Source: Myxococcota bacterium (lineage in GTDB: Bacteria; Myxococcota_A; UBA796; UBA9615; JAKLKC01). From it: a DNA stretch of 64,000 bases. Each line of letters starts with the position of its first letter. The first letter of the stretch is position 1. The notes under the pieces are model-generated. The model was not told the origin of the DNA. It made no database searches and saw only the letters and a program-made list of their open reading frames with translations. Of this stretch, positions 42,019-50,826 are shown one piece after another. The stretch covers positions 25,255 to 89,254 of the forward strand of contig JAKLKC010000025.1 in assembly GCA_023150875.1 (NCBI GenBank), given 5' to 3'. A program made the translations under genes and the position numbers.

Positions 42019-43695
42019 GTGAGCCTGGTCGACCGAACCGTCCCCGTCCTCGTGGCCGTCGCCGCCGCGCTGCTGGCCTACGCCGCCGCCGGGCACCTGG
42101 CCGCCCCCCGTTCGCCCGCGCCCGGCTCGCCACCCCCGCCCGCCGGAGCCCCCGCCGGCGACGGCGACGTTGCCGGCGCCGCCGGGCCCGGCGCCTCCCG
42201 CGCCGCGGATCCCGCCGCCGACAGCCCCATCGGCCTGTGCAACGGGATCGGCAACGTGCCCCTGGCGCTCCAGCCCTCCTACGACTTCTCACGCTACGAC
42301 GAGAGCCTCCGGGCCGACGTCGCCCAGGCCCGCGCCGTGGGGGCGGCGTGGTACCGGCACAACACCGTCGTCTACCCGTACTTCGACGAGCACACCCTCG
42401 GGGAGACCGGGTGGGACTGGACCCAGAGGGACAAGCTGGTGCGCTCGGTCCAGGAGGGGGGCATGGACCTGCTGCTGGTGCTGGGGCGCACCCAGGGCAA
42501 CGCGAACTGCGAGAACGAGCGGATGGTGTGGCACGCCGAGTCCTACGCGCCCCGGACCGACGCCGAGCGGGAGGCCTACGTCGATTACGTCAAGCGGGTC
42601 GTGGAGCGCTACGACGGCGACGGGGTGGACGACGCCCCCGGCCTGCTCCGGCCCGTGAAGTGGTGGGAGCTGGACAACGAGGTCGACCTCCACCACGGGC
42701 GGTGCAAGGAGATGGGCCGTGACTGGCAGAGCCCGGAGGACTACTTCGCGCTCCTGAAGCTGACCCGGGAGGCGAGCCGGGAGGCGGACCCGGAGTCGAG
42801 GCTGATCCCCGGCTTCGCGGCGATGGAGGCCCAGCGGCACGCCGTCACCCCTGACCAGTGGATCCAGCGCCTCTTCGCCATCGAGGGGGGCAAGGCCGGG
42901 GAGTGGATCGACGCCCTGAACTACCACGACTACACCCAGCGGCTGGACCACGTGCTGGACCGGGTGGACTGGCTCCAGCGGGTGGCGGGGAGGCCCCTGC
43001 CGGTGTGGATCACCGAGATCGGCCTGCCCTCGGACGAGGCCGCCCGCCCGGGATGGACGTGGGATCGCCAGGCGGACGAGATGGTCCGGTTCACGTTGCG
43101 GCTGCTGGCGTCGGGGAAGGTCGGGAAGGTCTTCTGGTACACCCTGGAGGACGCGCCGCGGCGCACCGGGGACCCGCGGTGGCGCGCCTTCGGCACCTGC
43201 GGCCTGTGGTCGTGCGAGGGGGGGCCGGAGCTGGAGGGGTCCAGCGCCGGAGGCGACGGGCCGGGGCGGCGCGGCGGCGGGAAGGGGGTGCGCGGAGACG
43301 GCGGCGGGCGAGAGGGGGCCGCGGCGCGGCGCCCCGGGGACGGGGCCGGGGGGAGGCGGGTCCTGGACCCGGCGGTGGCCTGCCCCCAACGCAACCTGAA
43401 GCCCGCGGGCCGGGCCTTCGCCCGCCTCGCCGACGCCCTGGCCGGCATGAAGTCCGTGGAACCGCTGCCGGAGATCGACGGCTACCGGATCCGCCGCGAC
43501 TCCGCCCCCGACGTGGTGGTCGCCTGGAGCCCCCCGGGGGAGCGGCGCCTCGCCCTCGGGGCGCTGGCGGGAGCGAAGACCGCCACGGTCTTCCCCATCT
43601 ACGCCGACCCCGCCCGGGGCCGGGAGGCCGGGCGCGCCGTGGACGGCGAGGTGACCCTGGGACCCCGGCCGGCGTTCTTCGTCCTCGACCGGTGA
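42019..43695 (+). CDS. Clan GH-A glycoside hydrolase, exported/membrane-anchored
   Basis: 558 aa. An N-terminal hydrophobic segment (VDRTVPVLVAVAAALLAYAAAG) and Pro-rich linker precede a (beta/alpha)8 domain. The acid/base is the Glu in WWELDNEVD and the nucleophile is the Glu in VWITEIGLPSD, the two catalytic positions of clan GH-A (GH5/GH39/GH53-like). WNWR-type substrate strands and YRHNTVVYPYF are also present. An unusual stretch of about 45 Gly/Arg/Asp residues (about 43230-43370, EGGPELEG... to GAGGRRVL) is inserted near the C-terminal end of the barrel. The start is GTG at 42019, with GGAGGAAGG upstream. Substrate unknown; secreted polysaccharide degradation or remodelling is likely. 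Confidence 0.82.
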   Translation: MSLVDRTVPVLVAVAAALLAYAAAGHLAAPRSPAPGSPPPPAGAPAGDGDVAGAAGPGASRAADPAADSPIGLCNGIGNVPLALQPSYDFSRYDESLRADVAQARAVGAAWYRHNTVVYPYFDEHTLGETGWDWTQRDKLVRSVQEGGMDLLLVLGRTQGNANCENERMVWHAESYAPRTDAEREAYVDYVKRVVERYDGDGVDDAPGLLRPVKWWELDNEVDLHHGRCKEMGRDWQSPEDYFALLKLTREASREADPESRLIPGFAAMEAQRHAVTPDQWIQRLFAIEGGKAGEWIDALNYHDYTQRLDHVLDRVDWLQRVAGRPLPVWITEIGLPSDEAARPGWTWDRQADEMVRFTLRLLASGKVGKVFWYTLEDAPRRTGDPRWRAFGTCGLWSCEGGPELEGSSAGGDGPGRRGGGKGVRGDGGGREGAAARRPGDGAGGRRVLDPAVACPQRNLKPAGRAFARLADALAGMKSVEPLPEIDGYRIRRDSAPDVVVAWSPPGERRLALGALAGAKTATVFPIYADPARGREAGRAVDGEVTLGPRPAFFVLDR

Positions 43696-43763
43696 GGGGG
43701 CGCGTGGGGGCGGGGCGACGCGGGCCCCCGGGTTGCGGGCCCCTGCACGCGCCCGGGACCGGC

Positions 43764-43769
43764 TATACT
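43764..43769 (+). promoter_or_regulatory. Possible -10 element TATACT before pseudokinase gene
   Basis: TATACT (43764-43769), about 79 bases before the TTG at 43848, in the short gap after the glycosidase stop. The best single -10 match to TATAAT in this part of the window, but unpaired. Confidence 0.35.
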
Positions 43770-43847
43770 CCTGGGGAGGCGGTTCATCCGAACCGGGCGC
43801 GGTGGGACGGCGGAGGCGTCGCTCCCCCCAAACGACGTTCGGCGGGA

Positions 43848-45533
43848 TTGAAGGCTGACGTGGACCCCGCGCCCCATCCATCGACGACGCTCCGGGACCT
43901 GCTGTCGGCGGGGGGAACGCCGCCGCCGCTGGCGGCGGTGGTGGCGCTGGCCGAGGCCATCGCCCGCGCCGCGGAGGACCTGCACCGGGAGGGTCGCCAC
44001 GGCGAGCTGAGACCCGAGTCCCTCGTCCTGGACACCGCGGGGACCGTCCGGATCGCAGGCTCCGCCCCCCCCGCGCGGGGCGCCTGCTACCTCGGGCCCG
44101 AGCAGATCGCCGGGGGCCCCGCCACCGCGGCCAGCGACCAGTTCGCCCTGGCGGCCATCGTCGCCGAGGTCGCCACCGGCCGGGCGGTCTTCCCCGGGGT
44201 GGACCCCGACGCGGCGCGGGCGGCGGCGGAGTCCTGCCAGACCGGCCCCGCCCGGCGCGCGGCGGCGACCCGGAGCCCCTCCCTGGCGGCGGCCCTCTCG
44301 GTGGCGATGGAGCGCCGGCCCGCGGGGCGCTTCTCGTCCTGCTCGGAGTTCGCCTCCCGCCTGAGGGCCCGGGTCGCCCCCGAGGCGAGCCCGGCGGACC
44401 TGCGGGCGTGGGCGACGCCCCTCCTCGGCCCCGCCGAGGGGGGCGCCCCGACGGGACCCGCCCCGGGGGACGCCGCGCGACGCCAGGATCCCGCGGGGAG
44501 CCTGGAGATCGTGGCCCCCCTCCCCCCGGGGGCCGAGGGCCCCCCGGAGTTCCGCTCCCCGAGATCGGTGAGCGGCGCGCCCGCTGCGGGGTACGGAGAA
44601 GGGACGAGCCCCGGGGCCCCGGGTGACGCGCCCGTGGACGGCCCCACCCTCCCCGACGCTCCCCTCTCCGGCGACGCCTTCCCCACGGTCGTCGTCCCCC
44701 TCCCCCACGCGGTCCTCCCCGAGAGCCTCCTGCCGGTGGCGGGCGCTCGACCGGAGGGCGCCGCGGCCGGGGACGCCTCCCCGGGGACGGGGCCGGTCCC
44801 GATCCCATCGGCTCCGGCGGAGCCGGCGCCCCGGCGGGCGCAAGCGAGGCGAGGGGGCCTGCCGGCTCCGGCGGGGTGGGTGGCGGGGCTGGCGTTCCTC
44901 GCCGTGGGCTCCGTGGTGGCGGCGGCCTGGGTCCTGTCTGGCAGAGGGTCCCCGGGGACCGCGGCCCCCCCTCCGGCGCCGCCTCCCCATCACGCCCGCC
45001 CGCCCCTCCCCGAGGAGGCGAGGCCGGAGGGGCCCGGCGAGACTCCCCGGGTCGAGACGGTGGCGGCGGCGATCCTGCCCCGCCCGGAGCGGCCGTCCGC
45101 CCCCGGCGGGGTCGTGGACCGGGTCTCGCCTCCCCCGTCGGATCCGCGGCCGACGCCGGGCCCCCGCCGCTCCACCGCGGCGGCGGCACCGCCGGCCTCG
45201 CGCTCCGAGCCCCCGGGGACCACCGGGCCCGCGGGCCTCCCCCCCGCGAGCACCGTCGTGTCGCTGCGCCTCCGGGAGGTGATCGGCGACGCGCCGGGGG
45301 TCCGCGCCTGTCTCGCCCAGGCGCCCGAACGGGGGATCCTCAAGTCCGAGGACCTCGTCACCGTGCGCCTCCAGGTGCGCTCGGACGGGATCGTCTCCTC
45401 GGCGGTGGTTGCGGGGGACGCCGAGGCGGACACCGCCCTGGCGGCCTGCCTCTCCGACGCCATCCGAGGCGCCCGCTTCGCCCCGTTCCAGGGGCCCCTC
45501 TTCCGGGTCTCCACGACGCTCCGGGTCCCCTGA
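43848..45533 (+). CDS. Pseudokinase-TM-AgmX-type domain protein
   Basis: 561 aa. Residues about 20-190 keep the C-lobe pattern of Ser/Thr protein kinases (LHREGRHGELRPESLVLD, ACYLGPEQIAGG, SDQFALAAIVAEVATGRAVFPG). However, the N-lobe with its P-loop and Lys is missing, HRD is HGE and DFG is not present, so it cannot be an active kinase. A Pro-rich region is followed by one transmembrane helix (about 343-364) and a Pro/Arg linker. A C-terminal domain (about 455-561) then carries the 'R-x-C-L' and late Cys plus 'RFAPF' pattern of AgmX-type partner-binding domains. TTG at 43848 is the best start; GTG at 43860 is an alternative. It likely links cytosolic recognition to an envelope partner. Confidence 0.72.
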   Translation: MKADVDPAPHPSTTLRDLLSAGGTPPPLAAVVALAEAIARAAEDLHREGRHGELRPESLVLDTAGTVRIAGSAPPARGACYLGPEQIAGGPATAASDQFALAAIVAEVATGRAVFPGVDPDAARAAAESCQTGPARRAAATRSPSLAAALSVAMERRPAGRFSSCSEFASRLRARVAPEASPADLRAWATPLLGPAEGGAPTGPAPGDAARRQDPAGSLEIVAPLPPGAEGPPEFRSPRSVSGAPAAGYGEGTSPGAPGDAPVDGPTLPDAPLSGDAFPTVVVPLPHAVLPESLLPVAGARPEGAAAGDASPGTGPVPIPSAPAEPAPRRAQARRGGLPAPAGWVAGLAFLAVGSVVAAAWVLSGRGSPGTAAPPPAPPPHHARPPLPEEARPEGPGETPRVETVAAAILPRPERPSAPGGVVDRVSPPPSDPRPTPGPRRSTAAAAPPASRSEPPGTTGPAGLPPASTVVSLRLREVIGDAPGVRACLAQAPERGILKSEDLVTVRLQVRSDGIVSSAVVAGDAEADTALAACLSDAIRGARFAPFQGPLFRVSTTLRVP

Positions 45534-45593
45534 AGGCGATGGGTCTCTCGCGGGTGGGGATCACGGCCCGCCCCGGCGGCGCCGGTGGGTCGC

Positions 45594-46277
45594 CTAGGGG
45601 CGTCCCGCGGCGCTGTCGTCGTCGCCCCCGTCGGTGTCGTCGTCGGCGGTGTCGTCCGGCGTCGCGTCGTCGTCGTCGCCGCCGGTGTCGTCGTCCCCCG
45701 GGGGAGGATCCACGTCCGGGCAGTAGGCGTCCCGGGGGTACACGTCGCTCCGGTACACCGTCCAGACCCGGGAAGCGCTCTCCCCGGCGGGATCCGTGGC
45801 GCTCAGCGCCAGGAGCCCCATCCCGTCCTCGCCCAGGGCGCCTTCGTAGACGGTGAGGACCACGTCGCCGGCCCCGGGGGTGGCGACCCCGTTGGCGACG
45901 AGGACGCCGTCGATGGTCCAGCCGAAGGCGAGCGGGTCCAGGTCGGGGTCCGAGAGGGTGGCGCTGAAGGTCAGGCCGCCTGCCGCCCCCAGGGAGACCG
46001 CGTCGCAGTCGGGGTAGACCTCGTCGATGACCGGCCCCGATCCCACCGGGGCGGTGTCGTCGTCGCCGGGGGTGGCGTCGTCGTCCCCAGGGGTGGCATC
46101 GTCGTCGCCGGGGGTGTCGTCGTCGGGGGTGGCGTCGTCGTCCACATATTCGTGATCGCCGTCGCCGCCGTCGTCCGGGTGGCCGGGGCGATGGCCGCCC
46201 GTCTCGTAGATCAGGCAGGCGCTGGCGGCGATCCCGAGGCCGAGAAGCGTGAGGGGGACGCTGGGATTGCGGGGCAT
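45594..46277 (-). CDS. Asp-rich lipoprotein with Ig-like domain
   Basis: 227 aa. A signal peptide ends in ASAC (lipobox). The mature protein has Asp/Thr/Pro repeats (about residues 35-85: DDDATPGDDDATPGDDD), then a beta-sandwich-like domain of about 110 residues (IDEVYPDCDAVS, LTFSATLSDPDLDPLAFGWTIDG), and a second Asp/Gly-rich end (DDDTGGDDDDATPDD). The domain resembles PKD/Big-type folds. The ATG at 46277 has GGAG upstream. The Asp repeats match those on the beta-helix protein at 39974-41815, suggesting a shared style of calcium-rich surface linker. Confidence 0.78.
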   Translation of the reverse strand: MPRNPSVPLTLLGLGIAASACLIYETGGHRPGHPDDGGDGDHEYVDDDATPDDDTPGDDDATPGDDDATPGDDDTAPVGSGPVIDEVYPDCDAVSLGAAGGLTFSATLSDPDLDPLAFGWTIDGVLVANGVATPGAGDVVLTVYEGALGEDGMGLLALSATDPAGESASRVWTVYRSDVYPRDAYCPDVDPPPGDDDTGGDDDDATPDDTADDDTDGGDDDSAAGRP

Positions 46278-46369
46278 CGCGGTCTCCTCGGTGCGCGCCA
46301 TCCGGGGCGCGGGCACTGGATCATGCCACTCTCCGCCCCCTCCGACCAAGGGATCGGCCGCGAGGCGCT

Positions 46370-47593
46370 CTATCGCGCGCGGACCGCCGCGCAGGCGAGG
46401 TCAGCCTCCCCGGAGTCCAAGGGGCCGGGGCCGAAGCGGTCGAGGAGGTCGCACGCTTCCCGGGCCCGGGCGTCGTCCCCGATCTCCTCGCCGATGCGGG
46501 CCTGGGCCACCAGCACGGAGGGGTCCGCGGCGTCGAGGGCCTGGGCGCGGGCCAGCTCCTCCAGCGCCTCCGGGACCTCCCCTCGGGCCAGCAGCACCTG
46601 GGCGCGCACGGCGTGAAGGCGGGGCACCCGGGGCAACTCCCGCGCCCTCTTGCGCCCCGCGCCCTGGCCCGCCTTCCCCTTCCGGGCCTCGAAGTAGCCC
46701 TCGATCACCCGCGCCGCCTGCGCCGGGACCCCCTGGCGGAGCAGCACGTCGGCGTAGAACAGGCGCGGGATCCCCCAGGCGTCCGCGCGCCGGGACACCG
46801 GCGCGAGCCAGCCCGCCGCGTGGTCCAGCCGGCCGTCGGCGATGGAGAGCATGGCCTTCGCCAGGCGCCAGTTCGCCCGGTTCTGGCCGGTCTCGCCCAC
46901 CTCCGCCAGCAGGTCCGCCGCCTCGCCCAGGCGCCCCTGGAGCACGTAGGTCAGGGCGACGAGGCTCAGGGCCGTCTCGGGGCTGGGGTGGCGCTCCGTG
47001 GCCGCCTCGTAAGCGGCGATCGCCCCGTCGTACTCGCCCCACGCCCGCAGGTTGTCCCCCCTCTCGATCCACGTCTCCGCCGCGTCGATCCCCCGCTGGC
47101 CGTCCAGGGCAAGGGCGAAGGTCTCCTCGGCCTCGGCGTGCTCGCCCACGAGGGCGAGCCCCCGGGCGAGCACCCCGAGGGCGTAGGGGTCCCAGGGGTT
47201 CTCCTCCAGGTACTCCTCGGTCAGGGGCAGGGACAGGTCGGCGCGGCCGATCCGGACCCAGGCGTCCGCCTCCACCAGCGAGAGGGCGACGTCGTGGAGG
47301 CCCGCATCCCGCGCCTTGCGGACGACCTCCAGGGCCTTTCGGGGGTGGCCCCGCTTGACCAGGCCCGACGCCCGCTCCACCGCCTCCCTCACGTCCTTGG
47401 GGACCTGCTCGTCCATGACCGGCAGGCGTCGCCCGGCCGGCCCACCCGGGGGACGGCGGGCGCCCCTCCCCCCCCGCTGCCCCGCCTGGCCCCCCGGGGG
47501 ATCGGCGGCGAGGGGAGCGGCCGCGGGGACGTGCGACGCCAGGAACGCCGCCAGGGCGCAGGCGACGAGGGAGGGCGGGCGGAGGCTGGTCAT
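46370..47593 (-). CDS. Exported TPR-repeat protein
   Basis: 407 aa. Signal peptide (SLVACALAAFLASHVPAAA), a Gly/Pro/Arg linker, then about nine tetratricopeptide repeats from residue about 70 (ASGLVKRGHPRKALEVVRKA, PWDPYALGVLARGLALVGEHAEAEETFALA, NLRAWGEYDGAIAAYEAATER, and others). The start is ATG at 47593. It is divergent from the sulfatase-TPR gene over 124 bases that contain a TATCAT element. Likely a periplasmic scaffold; the partner is unknown. Confidence 0.85.
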   Translation of the reverse strand: MTSLRPPSLVACALAAFLASHVPAAAPLAADPPGGQAGQRGGRGARRPPGGPAGRRLPVMDEQVPKDVREAVERASGLVKRGHPRKALEVVRKARDAGLHDVALSLVEADAWVRIGRADLSLPLTEEYLEENPWDPYALGVLARGLALVGEHAEAEETFALALDGQRGIDAAETWIERGDNLRAWGEYDGAIAAYEAATERHPSPETALSLVALTYVLQGRLGEAADLLAEVGETGQNRANWRLAKAMLSIADGRLDHAAGWLAPVSRRADAWGIPRLFYADVLLRQGVPAQAARVIEGYFEARKGKAGQGAGRKRARELPRVPRLHAVRAQVLLARGEVPEALEELARAQALDAADPSVLVAQARIGEEIGDDARAREACDLLDRFGPGPLDSGEADLACAAVRAR

Positions 47594-47640
47594 GGTGGTG
47601 GGCGGCGGGGCCGGCGGGTGGCCCGGCGCGGCGAGCCGTG

Positions 47641-47646
47641 TATCAT
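47641..47646 (+). promoter_or_regulatory. Possible -10 element TATCAT between divergent TPR genes
   Basis: TATCAT on the plus strand (47641-47646), 71 bases before the sulfatase-TPR start at 47718. Placement fits a promoter in the 124-base divergent region. No -35 found. Confidence 0.3.
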
Positions 47647-47717
47647 AGGCTGCCCTCGGCGGGGCATCAACGCGTGCGTGCCCCCGGCCCCCGAGCAGGC
47701 CCACCCGGATTCCAGGA

Positions 47718-50111
47718 ATGCCCACGATCCGTCGCCTCCCCAGGCGGGGCGGGAGGCCGTGCCCGCCCGCTTCCGACCCGCCTCCCCCCGCCCCGCGGGT
47801 CGCCCTCCTGGGCTCGCTCCTGGCCCTCGCCGTGGCCCTGCCCGGCTGTGGCGGCGGGGACCGCTCCCCGGAGGCGGCGGCCCCCGCCGCCCGGCGTCCG
47901 AACGTGCTCCTGCTCACCCTCGACACCACCCGCGCCGACCGGATCGGGGCCTACGGGAAGGAGTTCGGCGCCACGCCCCGCCTGGACGCGCTGGCGGGCA
48001 AGGGGGTGGTCTTCCAGTACGCCTATACCGCCACCCCCCTCACCATCCCCGCCCACGCCACCCTCCTCACCGGCCTGCTCCCCCCCCACCACGGGGTCCG
48101 GGACAACGGCGACCTGTTCCTGGGGGAGGGGGCGGTGACCCTCGCCGAGGTGCTCAAGGGGGCGGGCTACTCCACGATGGCCTCGGTGGGGGCCTACGTC
48201 ACCACCCGCCGCTGGGGCTTCGCCCAGGGCTTCGACGCCTACTTCGACGACCTGGACGTCGAGAAGAAGGTGAAGAACAACGAGTGGGAGCTGGAGCGCA
48301 CCGGCGACCGGGTGGTGGACGACGCCCTGCCGTGGCTGGAACGGAACGCCGGCGACAAGCCCTTCTTCTCCTGGCTGCACTTCTTCGATCCCCACCACCC
48401 CTACAGTCCCCCCGAGGAGTACGCCGAGCGCTTCCGCGGCCGCCCCTATGCGGGCGAGGTGGCGTTCATGGACGCCCAGATCGGCAGGGTGCTGGACCTG
48501 TTGGAGGAGAAGGGGGTCCTGGAGGACACCGTCGTCGTGGCCATCGGGGACCACGGCGAGGGTCTCGGGGAGCACGACGAGCCCCTCCACGGGATCTTCC
48601 TCTACGACTCCACCACCCGGATCCCGTTCATCGTGAAGCCCGCGGGGGGCCTGCCGGCGACGCGCACCATCCCGCAGCCGGTGTCGGGGGCGGACCTGAC
48701 CCCCACCGTGCTCGGGGCCGTGGGCCTGCCGGTGCCCGAGGGGCTCGACGGCCGGGACCTGTCGCCCTGGCTGAGGCCGGAGGTGCCGGGGGCGTTGCCG
48801 GAGGTGCCGATCTACATCGAGAGCGAGTACGCCACCCGCCACTACGCCTGGGCCGGTCAGCGGAAGATCGTCCACGGGGCCTGGAAGCTCCACGCCACCC
48901 GCGACCCCGAGCTGTACGCCCTGGACGACGTCCACGAGAAGGAGGACCGATCCGACGGGATGCCCGGGGAGGTGGAGTCCCTGCGACGGGATCTCGACGC
49001 CCTGATCGCCCGCTTCGGCGGGATCCGCTCCGGGATCTCCGAGAAGGTGGAGGCCGACTCCGAGCTGGGGGAGCGCCTGGCCGCCCTGGGCTACGTCGCC
49101 ACCGCCGCTGCGGTGGAACCGGGCGCCGAGCTCCCCGATCCCCGCCAGAACATCGGGGTGCTGCGGCGCCTCCAGGAGAGCCAGGCGGCGATGCGGGAGG
49201 AGCGGTTCGACGACGCCATCCGGGTGCTGGAGCAGGTGCTGGCGGACGCCCCCGAGCTCCTCGACACCCGCTCCGTCCTCGCCCAGGCCTACATGAAGGC
49301 CGGCCAGCACGCCCGTGCCCTCCCCGTGGTCGAGGAGGGGATCCGGCGCGCCCGGAAGGCCGGGGCCGACAACGCCACCCTGCACACGCTGAGGGGCTTC
49401 CTGCTCCAGCGCCTCCAGCGCCGGGACGAGGCCATCGCCGAGCTGGACATCGCCGTCACCATGGACCCGCGCCAGGCCCAGGCGTGGAGCGTGCTGGTGG
49501 AGCTGTTCGCCGAGAAGGGCGACATGTCCCGGGCGAAAGCGCTGGCGGAGCGGGCGCTGGCCAGCGGGGCCGACTCCGCCCAGATCCGCGGCGTCCTGGG
49601 CGCCGCGATGGCCATGGAGGGCCAGCTCGACGAGGCCGAGAAGATGCTCCTCTCGGCCCTGGAGAAGAGGCCCGACCTCCAGTGGGCCCACTACCACCTC
49701 GGCACGGTGGCCCTCAAGCGGAACGAGCCCGAGAAGGCCGAGGAGCGCTTCCTGGAGGAGGTGCGCCTCTACCCCGACTCCCCCCGCCCTCGAATGGCCC
49801 TGGCGTCGATGTACGCCCGGGTCAAGGCGTGGGACCAGCAGCTCGAGCAGCTCGAGGCGGCCCTACCGCACCAGCGGCCGGACGCCGACGTGTGGCACGC
49901 GCTGGCTCAGGCCCGCTTCAACGCCACCCGGATCCCCGAGGCCGACCAGGCCATCGCCGAGTGCCTGAAGCTCGACGCGGACCACCCCGCCTGTCACATG
50001 CTCCGGGCCAACGTGCTCGCCCGCCAGGGCCGGCGGGAGGAGGGGCGGCGCGCCGCCGACCTGGCCAACGAGCTCGCCCGGGAGCGCGGCGGGACCGGGA
50101 AGCTGCGTTGA
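47718..50111 (+). CDS. Alkaline phosphatase/sulfatase-superfamily lipoprotein with TPR tail
   Basis: 797 aa. Signal peptide with lipobox (VALPGC), then a sulfatase-fold domain (about 60-430). It has LLTLDTTRADRIGAYG (metal Asp pair), the catalytic loop TATPLTIPAHATLLTG, VAIGDHGEGLGEHD (metal Asp/His), and a C-terminal lobe. In true sulfatases the loop has C/S-x-P-S-R that becomes formylglycine; here it is Thr-rich with PAH, so a Thr nucleophile, as in phosphoethanolamine/LTA-type transferases, is more likely. Residues about 470-797 hold about eight TPRs (AAMREERFDDAIRVLEQVLADAPELLD and others). Start ATG 47718. The combination of sulfatase fold and TPRs is known in some planctomycetes and myxobacteria; substrate unknown. 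Confidence 0.85.
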   Translation: MPTIRRLPRRGGRPCPPASDPPPPAPRVALLGSLLALAVALPGCGGGDRSPEAAAPAARRPNVLLLTLDTTRADRIGAYGKEFGATPRLDALAGKGVVFQYAYTATPLTIPAHATLLTGLLPPHHGVRDNGDLFLGEGAVTLAEVLKGAGYSTMASVGAYVTTRRWGFAQGFDAYFDDLDVEKKVKNNEWELERTGDRVVDDALPWLERNAGDKPFFSWLHFFDPHHPYSPPEEYAERFRGRPYAGEVAFMDAQIGRVLDLLEEKGVLEDTVVVAIGDHGEGLGEHDEPLHGIFLYDSTTRIPFIVKPAGGLPATRTIPQPVSGADLTPTVLGAVGLPVPEGLDGRDLSPWLRPEVPGALPEVPIYIESEYATRHYAWAGQRKIVHGAWKLHATRDPELYALDDVHEKEDRSDGMPGEVESLRRDLDALIARFGGIRSGISEKVEADSELGERLAALGYVATAAAVEPGAELPDPRQNIGVLRRLQESQAAMREERFDDAIRVLEQVLADAPELLDTRSVLAQAYMKAGQHARALPVVEEGIRRARKAGADNATLHTLRGFLLQRLQRRDEAIAELDIAVTMDPRQAQAWSVLVELFAEKGDMSRAKALAERALASGADSAQIRGVLGAAMAMEGQLDEAEKMLLSALEKRPDLQWAHYHLGTVALKRNEPEKAEERFLEEVRLYPDSPRPRMALASMYARVKAWDQQLEQLEAALPHQRPDADVWHALAQARFNATRIPEADQAIAECLKLDADHPACHMLRANVLARQGRREEGRRAADLANELARERGGTGKLR

Positions 50112-50315
50112 CCTGCCCGGGGCCGGGTTTGACGGGGAAGCCGCGCCGTATGGTACATTGTGCCGAGAGCGGCTTGCCAGGTGGTAGGGGTCGTTTCCGC
50201 GCCCGGGGCGCGGGTCCGGCGCGGGGGTGCGCGCGCCGGGCCTCGGGTCCCGGGGCGGTGGCGGAGGAGGAGGCGGGGCGGCTGCCGGATCGCGGCGGAT
50301 CCGGAGGATCGACAC

Positions 50316-50792
50316 GTGCTGGAGCGGGACGGGCGGGAGCCCGACTGGTTCTACTCCCTCACCCGAGCGGAGTTCTTCAAGACCTACGCGGTGGCGCGGG
50401 AGCGCGCCGGCCGTGGGGAGCAGGTGCTGGCGGTGCGCTGCTGGGGCGAGGTGCCCCGGGCGTTCGTGGAGCTGCTCTCGGACCGGCCCGACCTGGTGGC
50501 CCGGGTGTGCCAGCGGGGGGGATCGGCGAGGGTGCCGGAGTGGGACCTGCTGCTGGTGGCCCGCCGGGCGCGGCCCCCCTCGGAGGGGGAGACGGATCCC
50601 TTCGTCTCCCCCGAGTCCGGCCCCCCCCAGGGCTCGGCGTGGGCGGTGTCCCTGGAGCCCCTGCGCGCCTGCGCCCTCGTGCAGTACCCCGTGCTGCTGA
50701 TGCCGGCCCGAGCGGCGGCGCGCCCGGGCTTCCTGCCCCGGATGTCGTCCTGGGCGCCGGCTTCGGTGCTGTCGCGCCCCCCCCTCGGGTAG
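50316..50792 (+). CDS. Unknown cytosolic 158-aa protein
   Basis: 158 aa. GTG at 50316 is preceded by GGAGG at 8 bases; the frame runs further upstream to 50162 but that part is Arg/Gly-rich without a start signal. The protein begins VLERDGREPDWFYSLTRAEFFKTYAVARERAGRGEQVLAVRCWGEVPRAF and ends with Pro/Arg low complexity. The Trp/Phe-rich N-terminal helix and the LLSDRPDLVARVC segment do not match a family I know. The 204 bases between the preceding gene and its start hold nothing I recognise. Confidence 0.45.
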   Translation: MLERDGREPDWFYSLTRAEFFKTYAVARERAGRGEQVLAVRCWGEVPRAFVELLSDRPDLVARVCQRGGSARVPEWDLLLVARRARPPSEGETDPFVSPESGPPQGSAWAVSLEPLRACALVQYPVLLMPARAAARPGFLPRMSSWAPASVLSRPPLG

Positions 50793-50826
50793 GGTCGCGG
50801 ATCCCGGTGGGGACGAAGGGGGCGAG

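Noticed and set aside
42289..45189. Minus-strand frame of about 960 codons over the glycosidase and pseudokinase genes
   Set aside because: Composition-driven shadow; the plus-strand genes explain the region with catalytic motifs.
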